A stretch of 64,000 nucleotides of DNA from an uncultured Bacteroidales bacterium. Its GTDB lineage: Bacteria > Bacteroidota > Bacteroidia > Bacteroidales > Paludibacteraceae. The position numbers were made by a program, and so were the translations under genes. The notes under the pieces were generated by a model. It had not been told where the DNA came from. It did not search any database and saw only the letters and a program-made list of their open reading frames with translations. The DNA lies in assembly GCA_900319995.1 (NCBI GenBank), contig ONQO01000003.1, positions 1 through 64,000 of the forward strand, read 5' to 3'. Below, in pieces: positions 59,114 through 64,000 of this stretch (position 1 is the first letter of the stretch; every line of letters begins with the position of its first letter).

Positions 59114-60670
59114 ATGAAAATTATGAATGACGTTAAAAAAGCTGTCATGACCAATTGGCGTTGGGTCATGTGTGCGATGCTTTTCTTCGCCACTACGGTT
59201 AACTATATGGACCGCCAGGTTCTTAGTTTGACATGGGAAGAGTTCATCAAACCAGAATTTAACTGGACTGACGACAACTACGGAACAATCACCGGCATAT
59301 TCTCCATTGCGTACGCTATTTTCTGCTTGTTTGCAGGTAAGTTCATCGATTGGATGGGGACCAAAAAAGGTTATCTATGGGCAATTATTATATGGTCCAT
59401 TGGTGCCGTTATGCATGCCGGTTGCGGAATTGTTACTACGTGGCTAATACCGGAAATTTCCTCTGTAGATATGCTAAAAGATATGGGGTACCAATGCAAG
59501 GATGCAGCAGATGCCGTATTAGCAAATGGAGGTACAGCGGAGATGGCAGAAGCGGCTAAGATTGCTGTTGCTACCAAATTCGGTGTTGCAGCAGAAATAT
59601 TGGGGACCATTACCACTATCAGTGTATGGCTATTTGTAGCCTGCCGAATGATTTTAGGTCTTGGTGAAGCAGGGAACTTCCCTGCTGCTATCAAAGTGAC
59701 AGCAGAATATTTCCCGAAGAAAGACCGTGCTTTTGCTACCTCTATTTTCAATGCAGGTGCTTCGGTGGGCGCTCTTGCCGCTCCTGCCACCATTCCTTTG
59801 TTAGCAAAAGCCATGGGATGGGAAATGGCATTTATCATCATCGGTGCTCTTGGCTTTATCTGGGCAGGCATCTGGATTTTTGTCTATGACAAACCACAGA
59901 GTTCCAAGCATGTAAATGAAGCCGAGTTAGCATACATTAATTCTGACGAAAAAGAGGCTCCGGAAGCAGAGGAGAAAAAAGAAAAACAGATGTCCTTTAT
60001 GGAGGCTTTCAAGCACCGCCAGACATGGTCCTTTGCATTTGGTAAGTTCATGACTGATGGTGTATGGTGGTTCTTCCTGTTCTGGACGCCAAGCTATTTT
60101 GACAACACTTTCCACATTAAGGCTTCTGATCCTGAGGGAGTTGCATTAATTTTCACGTTATACGCCATCGTTACCGTTATTTCCTTGTTCGGAGGTTACT
60201 TGCCGAAGATCTTCGTAGAGAAGAAAGGCATGGAGCCGTACGCAGGTCGTATGTTGGCGATGTTGATTTTTGCATTCTTCCCTATCTTGGCTCTCTTTGC
60301 GCAACCTCTTGGAAACGCATATGGTCCTTGGATTGTAGCTATTATCATCGGTATTGTTGGAGCAGCTCACCAAAGTTGGAGCGCCAATATCTTCTCCACT
60401 GTAGGTGATATGTTCCCGAAATCCGCAATCGCGACTATCACAGGTATAGGTGCGATGGCAGGTGGTATCGGTTCTTTCCTCATTAACAAAGGTTCGGGTA
60501 TGCTATTTACGCACGCAGAAAAAGCCGGAGAGGCTTTCCAATTTGCTGGCTTCAGCGGTAAGCCCGCGGGTTACATGATTATCTTCTGCGTTTGCGCCGT
60601 GGCTTATCTGATTGGCTGGAGTGTAATGAAGACGCTGGTTCCGAAACACAAACCGGTTGTTGTTAAATAA
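59114..60670 (+). CDS. exuT: Hexuronate transporter, MFS (ExuT-like)
   Basis: 518 residues from the ATG at 59114; the ATG at 59123 is equally possible, and a short GAGAATT/GAAAATT repeat lies just upstream. 12 membrane helices of the anion:cation symporter family: FFATTVNYMDRQVLSLTWEEFIKPEFNWTDDNYGTITGIFSIAYAIFCLFAGKFIDWMGTKKGY is the typical ExuT/GudP start, followed by RMILGLGEAGNFPAAIKVTAEYFPKKDRAFATSIFNAGASVG. A ~70-residue insert with Ala-rich helix after helix 3-4 (SVDMLKDMGYQCKDAADAVLANGG) is longer than in proteobacterial ExuT. Imports glucuronate/galacturonate for UxaC-KdgK-Eda. Confidence 0.92.
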   Translation: MKIMNDVKKAVMTNWRWVMCAMLFFATTVNYMDRQVLSLTWEEFIKPEFNWTDDNYGTITGIFSIAYAIFCLFAGKFIDWMGTKKGYLWAIIIWSIGAVMHAGCGIVTTWLIPEISSVDMLKDMGYQCKDAADAVLANGGTAEMAEAAKIAVATKFGVAAEILGTITTISVWLFVACRMILGLGEAGNFPAAIKVTAEYFPKKDRAFATSIFNAGASVGALAAPATIPLLAKAMGWEMAFIIIGALGFIWAGIWIFVYDKPQSSKHVNEAELAYINSDEKEAPEAEEKKEKQMSFMEAFKHRQTWSFAFGKFMTDGVWWFFLFWTPSYFDNTFHIKASDPEGVALIFTLYAIVTVISLFGGYLPKIFVEKKGMEPYAGRMLAMLIFAFFPILALFAQPLGNAYGPWIVAIIIGIVGAAHQSWSANIFSTVGDMFPKSAIATITGIGAMAGGIGSFLINKGSGMLFTHAEKAGEAFQFAGFSGKPAGYMIIFCVCAVAYLIGWSVMKTLVPKHKPVVVK

Positions 60671-60687
60671 CGCAATATAACCACATG

Positions 60688-60719
60688 AAAAAAGCGGGCT
60701 GAAAAGTCCGCTTTTTTTG
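60688..60719 (+). terminator. Terminator after exuT (bidirectional with pspC)
   Basis: AAAAAAGCGG-GCTGAAAAGT-CCGCTTTTTTT, 15 nt after the exuT stop. The A-run lets it serve the convergent pspC gene as well. Confidence 0.9.
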
Positions 60720-60953
60720 TTATCCAACTACTTCCGCATCGTCAAAGCCCTTGCTGCTATCATCCGGCCGCTCAGGCACAATGAGAAGCAGAATAATGTA
60801 AAGCAATATTCCCGGAAAAGCTGCCGAGAACAACGTCAACGCCGCATAGATGACACGGATAATTGTGGGATCTACATTCAAATAATCGGCGATACCGCCG
60901 CATATACCCGCCAACATCTTGTTGGACGAGCGAGTTAATTTTTTTGTTGCCAT
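60720..60953 (-). CDS. PspC-domain membrane protein
   Basis: 77 residues. KKLTRSSNKMLAGICGGIADYLNVDPTIIRVIYAALTLFSAAFPGILLYIILLLIVP is the single PspC domain: a basic amphipathic start, the GICGGIADYL motif and two hydrophobic stretches. Such proteins are envelope-stress-related membrane components. No pspA is nearby. Confidence 0.9.
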   Translation of the reverse strand: MATKKLTRSSNKMLAGICGGIADYLNVDPTIIRVIYAALTLFSAAFPGILLYIILLLIVPERPDDSSKGFDDAEVVG

Positions 60954-60990
60954 AATACTATTGTATTTTCATTTACCATTTTTCATTTCT

Positions 60991-61992
60991 TTACAAAAAT
61001 TGTACCAAAGCGAGGGCTGTCATAGCCTCAACGACAGGAACAGCGCGAACAGCGACACAGGCATCAGAACGATTTACCATTTTGACATTTACCCTTTGGT
61101 CATTTAGTTTTTTCAGCGCTTTGGGGGTTGTGGGTGTGGGTTTGAAGACACATCGGAAGACTATTTCGGAGCCATCAGAGATACCTCCTGCGATGCCGCC
61201 GGAGATGTGGTTGATAACCGACCCGGGTTCTGTGACACCTTCAAAACCGGTGCCGTACGCAAAACCTTTGCAGGCGTTGATACTCATGACAGCGAAAGCC
61301 AGTTGTGCTTGTAGTTTATCAAAAATGGGTCCTCCTGTTCCGACAGGCAGGCCATCTATCCGACATTCCACGATGCCGCCTATCGAATCACCGTCCTTTT
61401 GATAAGCCGCAATCGTCTCTGCGAACAGAGCAGGATCTTTTTCTGCTCCTACCTGAACGAGTTCCGCATGAATAGTAATGCCTTTTTCCTCTAATTGCTG
61501 CTTGGCTAAACAACCAGCCACTACCCTTCCTGCCGTTTCCCGTGCGGACGCTCTGCCGCCTCCACGCCAATCGCGGATTCCGTATTTTTGCTCATAAACC
61601 TTGTCCGCATGACCGACACGATACGTATGCTTCAACCACTCGTAATCCTCCGGCCGCGCATCTTTGTTACGAATAAGAAAAGCGATCGGGGTTCCAAGGG
61701 TAACTAACCCCTTTGTCCGTTGGTCTTTTGTCACTTCGTCACTTTCTATGACTCCGCTCAGCCATTCCACCTCATCGGGTTCGCGCAACGCCCTTGGCGA
61801 AACACCTGTCTCCCTTCCTTTTAGGGATGGATCGAGGTTGGGCTTCCTGCCTGCACGCTTTTCCAACTCTTCTCGAATCATATCAAGACTGATATGCAAA
61901 CCGGCAGGCACTCCGTCAAGCACGCCTCCAACTGCCGCTCCATGCGACTCACCGAAGCTTGTAAAAGTCCATTTTTCTCCAAAACTGTTCAT
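60991..61992 (-). CDS. aroC: Chorismate synthase, with repeat-derived segments
   Basis: 333 residues; usual length about 355-360. Last step of the shikimate pathway: EPSP to chorismate, using reduced FMN. Signatures FGESHGAAVGGVLDGVPAGL, RVGHADKVYEQKYGIRDWRGGGRASARETAGRV and MSINACKGFAYGTGF are intact. Unusual features: an extra ~8-residue stretch before EPDEVEWLSGV, another (ESDEVTKDQRTKGLVT) before LGTPIAFLI, and near the C-terminus NDQRVNVKMVNRSDAC in place of the usual segment ending GRHDPC. The last is encoded by the 15-bp repeat (61075-61104). The protein ends soon after AVPVVEAM. Divergent promoter shared with the PCMD gene. Confidence 0.9.
   Translation of the reverse strand: MNSFGEKWTFTSFGESHGAAVGGVLDGVPAGLHISLDMIREELEKRAGRKPNLDPSLKGRETGVSPRALREPDEVEWLSGVIESDEVTKDQRTKGLVTLGTPIAFLIRNKDARPEDYEWLKHTYRVGHADKVYEQKYGIRDWRGGGRASARETAGRVVAGCLAKQQLEEKGITIHAELVQVGAEKDPALFAETIAAYQKDGDSIGGIVECRIDGLPVGTGGPIFDKLQAQLAFAVMSINACKGFAYGTGFEGVTEPGSVINHISGGIAGGISDGSEIVFRCVFKPTPTTPKALKKLNDQRVNVKMVNRSDACVAVRAVPVVEAMTALALVQFL
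61075..61104. repeat. 15-bp unit, two copies inside aroC
   Basis: TACCATTTTGACATT (61075-61089) and TACCCTTTGGTCATT (61090-61104), the same family as in GH3 and GH81, read as NDQRV-NVKMV. Confidence 0.85.
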
Positions 61993-62011
61993 GGTTTGCG
62001 TATTTTCGGTG

Positions 62012-62059
62012 CAAAAGTACTAAAAAGTTTGCATATATGCAAAATATTTTGTAACTTTG
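62012..62059. promoter_or_regulatory. Symmetric divergent promoter, aroC / PCMD gene
   Basis: The palindrome TTTGCATATATGCAAA (62028-62043) provides both -33 elements. Plus: TTTG 62028-62031 and -7 TAACTTTG 62052-62059. Minus: TTTG 62040-62043 and -7 TACTTTTG 62012-62019. Spacing is 20 nt in both directions, the same design as 7825-7872. Confidence 0.82.
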
Positions 62060-62109
62060 CAGCGTTTTTTTGAAAACTGAAAGGTAAAAATTGTAAATTG
62101 GTAAAGAAT

Positions 62110-63180
62110 ATGAGAAGATTTTTAAGCATAATAGTCATCGCGTTACCATTCGTTTATATGTCGGCGCAACAGTTACCGAACTCGAATTTCGAGAGTTGGA
62201 ACCGGACATATAACGGTGATGCCCAGCCTGATTACTGGAACGGTTCCAACGTATCTCAGGTAGGATTGAAATTCACGTTTGTCTACAAGAAACCCGGCCG
62301 CTCCGGATATTGCATGTATGTAGCTGACCGCGAAGTAGGAGCAGTGGGCATTACCGAGACCGCTCCCGGATATGTCTCGCTCGGACAACCTTGGCAATAC
62401 CTCAAAGGGCTCAATGTCAAGGGCGCAACTGCTGGCACAGAAGGAGGTATTGCGTGGAAATACCGTCCGGACACCATGTCTGTTTGGATCAAAAGAACAG
62501 GCGATTTTACAAGGAAGGAAGATTTTCATCTGCTCTATTATGCATGGTCAGGCACCGCCAAGAGTACCAAATACAAGAACAAAGCGAGAAAATATACGGT
62601 GACCGAACGCACAAACGAGGAGAGCGATATACGACAGGCTACGGATGGCAACGAGTTTGGCGTGGATCAACCGGCACAACAGATTGCCGAAGGATGGTAT
62701 CGCGCGCGCGCTAAATATAATGAATGGACACAAATCAAAGTGCCGGTTTTCTATATGAGCGACAAAGAGCCAACCATGTGCAACGTAATTTTCTCTGCCG
62801 GCAATTACCCTGCTTTCCGAGCCAACGATGGTCTGTATGCCGGTAACGCACTTTTTATCGACGATGTAGAAATGATTTACTCCTCCCGCATTGACAAACT
62901 GGTGATTAACGGGCAGGTATGGGCGGATTTCAATCCTGACAGCGAGGAAGTGCAGACCTGCAAATTATCCAGCACGAAAAACGTGCAGATTGAGGGATTC
63001 CGCGGCATCGGATCGCTTACGAATATCAAAGGCGAAACAGCAGTATTCAACGGGCGCAAACTGGACAACCGGGAAATGACAATTACACCCGGTGTCATCA
63101 ACGGGAAACCGTGGATTATTACTGTCAAAGCGGAAGATAATTCTTCTGAACATACCTACAAAATTAAATTCTCCATTTAA
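62110..63180 (+). CDS. Exported PCMD-domain protein
   Basis: 356 residues from the ATG at 62110. Signal peptide (FLSIIVIALPFVYMSAQ), then LPNSNFESWNRTYNGDAQPDYWNGSN, the opening typical of the Bacteroidota PCMD (putative carbohydrate metabolism) beta-sandwich. The C-terminal ~90 residues (IDKLVINGQVWADFNPDSEEVQTCKL... NGRKLDNREMTITPGVINGKPWIITVKAEDNSSEHTYKIKFS) form an Ig-like domain. No catalytic motif is apparent; it is probably a glycan-binding or adhesin-like surface protein. The stop is followed by one TTACCATTAGGTC unit. Confidence 0.8.
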   Translation: MRRFLSIIVIALPFVYMSAQQLPNSNFESWNRTYNGDAQPDYWNGSNVSQVGLKFTFVYKKPGRSGYCMYVADREVGAVGITETAPGYVSLGQPWQYLKGLNVKGATAGTEGGIAWKYRPDTMSVWIKRTGDFTRKEDFHLLYYAWSGTAKSTKYKNKARKYTVTERTNEESDIRQATDGNEFGVDQPAQQIAEGWYRARAKYNEWTQIKVPVFYMSDKEPTMCNVIFSAGNYPAFRANDGLYAGNALFIDDVEMIYSSRIDKLVINGQVWADFNPDSEEVQTCKLSSTKNVQIEGFRGIGSLTNIKGETAVFNGRKLDNREMTITPGVINGKPWIITVKAEDNSSEHTYKIKFSI

Positions 63181-63204
63181 TCATTTACCATTAGGTCTTC
63201 TATT

Positions 63205-64000
63205 GTGTCGTTTAGTGATCTGAAAATATTGGACTGGGTGCTCATCGGGGCGTTGGTAGTGCTCTTCGTCGCGCAGGTTTATTGGTACAGCCGATATATG
63301 GCTGCGGTAGCTCGTCGGATCCGTAAAGATAAAAAAATGCGGACAGACAGCCAGCTATCGCCGACGGATGCTCCCGGAGTTTCGGTCATTTTGTGCGCAC
63401 ACAATGAACGGGAAAATCTATCCAATTATCTGCAGGCACTTTTGACGCAGAACTATCCAACCTACGAGGTGATTGTGGTGGATGATGGTTCTGAAGATGA
63501 CACGCGGGCGATTATTGAGCGCTATATGGTTCAGGACCCGCGTCTGCATATGACTTTTGTTCCCTATGGAGCGCGAGTGCTCTCTACCAAAAAACTGGCT
63601 CTTACGCTGGCAGCCAAGGCGGCACAATACGAGTATCTCCTGCTCACGGACGCAGATTGTGTGCCGGAAAGCAACCGGTGGATTTCTGAGATGATTCAAC
63701 CGCTTCTCAAAGAAGGTAAAGAAATATCGCTCGGCTTCGGTGCGTATTTTGAGGAGAAAGGTCATATCAACCGGCTTGTGCGCTTTGACACTCTCTTCAA
63801 CGGCTTGCATTATTTGGGAGCTGCTATATGCGGCCATCCTTATATGGGCGTGGGACGGAATCTGGCTTACCGCAAATCGCTGTTCTTCGACTCTGGCGGA
63901 TTCACACATATGATGAACAACAAAGCCGGCGATGATGATTTGTTTGTCAACCATGTTGCCACAAAACGAAACACCGCGGTGGTGGTCAGCAGAGACAGTT
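63205..64000 (+). CDS. Family-2 glycosyltransferase, membrane-anchored (3' end missing)
   Basis: At least 265 residues, running off the right edge. An N-terminal transmembrane helix (WVLIGALVVLFVAQVYWY) precedes a GT-A domain: VSVILCAHNERENLSNYLQALLTQNYPTYEVIVVDDGSEDDTRAII (nucleotide-sugar binding), LLLTDADCVPESN (DxD-like metal site), and later NKAGDDDLFVN, the acceptor-side ED/DD motif. Such proteins transfer sugars to lipid or envelope glycans. The best start is GTG 63205; the frame is open back to the PCMD stop without an ATG, and the first ATG at 63298 would remove the helix. Confidence 0.88.
   Translation, partial: MSFSDLKILDWVLIGALVVLFVAQVYWYSRYMAAVARRIRKDKKMRTDSQLSPTDAPGVSVILCAHNERENLSNYLQALLTQNYPTYEVIVVDDGSEDDTRAIIERYMVQDPRLHMTFVPYGARVLSTKKLALTLAAKAAQYEYLLLTDADCVPESNRWISEMIQPLLKEGKEISLGFGAYFEEKGHINRLVRFDTLFNGLHYLGAAICGHPYMGVGRNLAYRKSLFFDSGGFTHMMNNKAGDDDLFVNHVATKRNTAVVVSRDS

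Overview
The window looks like a chromosome segment of an uncultured-type member of the Bacteroidales (Bacteroidota). Evidence for this is a SusC/SusD pair, Bacteroidota promoters (-33 TTTG and -7 TAnnTTTG, almost always 20 nt apart), near absence of Shine-Dalgarno sites, a DUF6377-type regulator, a DUF4290-like protein, a PCMD-domain protein, and C-terminal tails like those of Bacteroidales secreted proteins. No replication or conjugation genes are visible.

Layout. Positions 1-9.6 kb hold core genes: a partial exported protein, a membrane AraC regulator, a repeat-rich non-coding stretch (1.5-2.7 kb), a Gly-Leu-Leu tRNA cluster, a DjlA-like co-chaperone, rpsO, an operon marC/rpiB/radical-SAM/metallo-hydrolase, efp and a lipoprotein.

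Positions 10.0-42.6 kb, all on the minus strand, form a large polysaccharide utilization locus (PUL) for beta-1,3-glucan (laminarin/callose-like, probably with beta-1,6 branches). A first operon (42.6-36.6 kb) makes three secreted proteins: one of unknown fold, one giant multi-CBM protein and one 47-residue peptide. A second transcription unit (35.4-10.0 kb) encodes a CBM protein, SusC, SusD, a surface glycan-binding lipoprotein, GH16, GH128, two more GH16, a GPH sugar transporter, a GH94/GH149-type phosphorylase, GH30, GH81 and GH3. Surface endo-glucanases would cut the polymer, SusCD would import oligomers, periplasmic GH30/GH3 would trim them, and the transporter plus phosphorylase would yield cytoplasmic glucose-1-phosphate. 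Both PUL promoters share a 20-bp block exactly 12 nt upstream of the -33 element, so they are probably co-regulated. A divergent DUF6377 regulator (43.2-44.7 kb) is the obvious candidate.

Positions 44.8-50.7 kb carry housekeeping genes: an EEP-family nuclease-like protein, a DUF4290-like protein, prs, an M28 peptidase, sufC, an unusually short sufD and a polyprenyl synthase. Positions 50.8-60.7 kb hold hexuronate catabolism (uxaC, kdgK, eda, exuT). It is split by a 5-kb accessory island containing an AT-rich three-gene cassette around a DUF262/HNH (GmrSD-like) protein and a RAYT/REP-type element. The RAYT has three copies of a REP-like hairpin around or inside its own gene. The window ends with pspC, aroC, a PCMD protein and a partial family-2 glycosyltransferase.

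A recurring oddity is a high density of very short tandem repeats (7-, 8-, 9-, 11-, 15-, 22- and 27-bp units) at gene junctions and inside coding regions. These include a 15-bp unit found in three unrelated enzymes and heptamers whose copy number would shift the reading frame.
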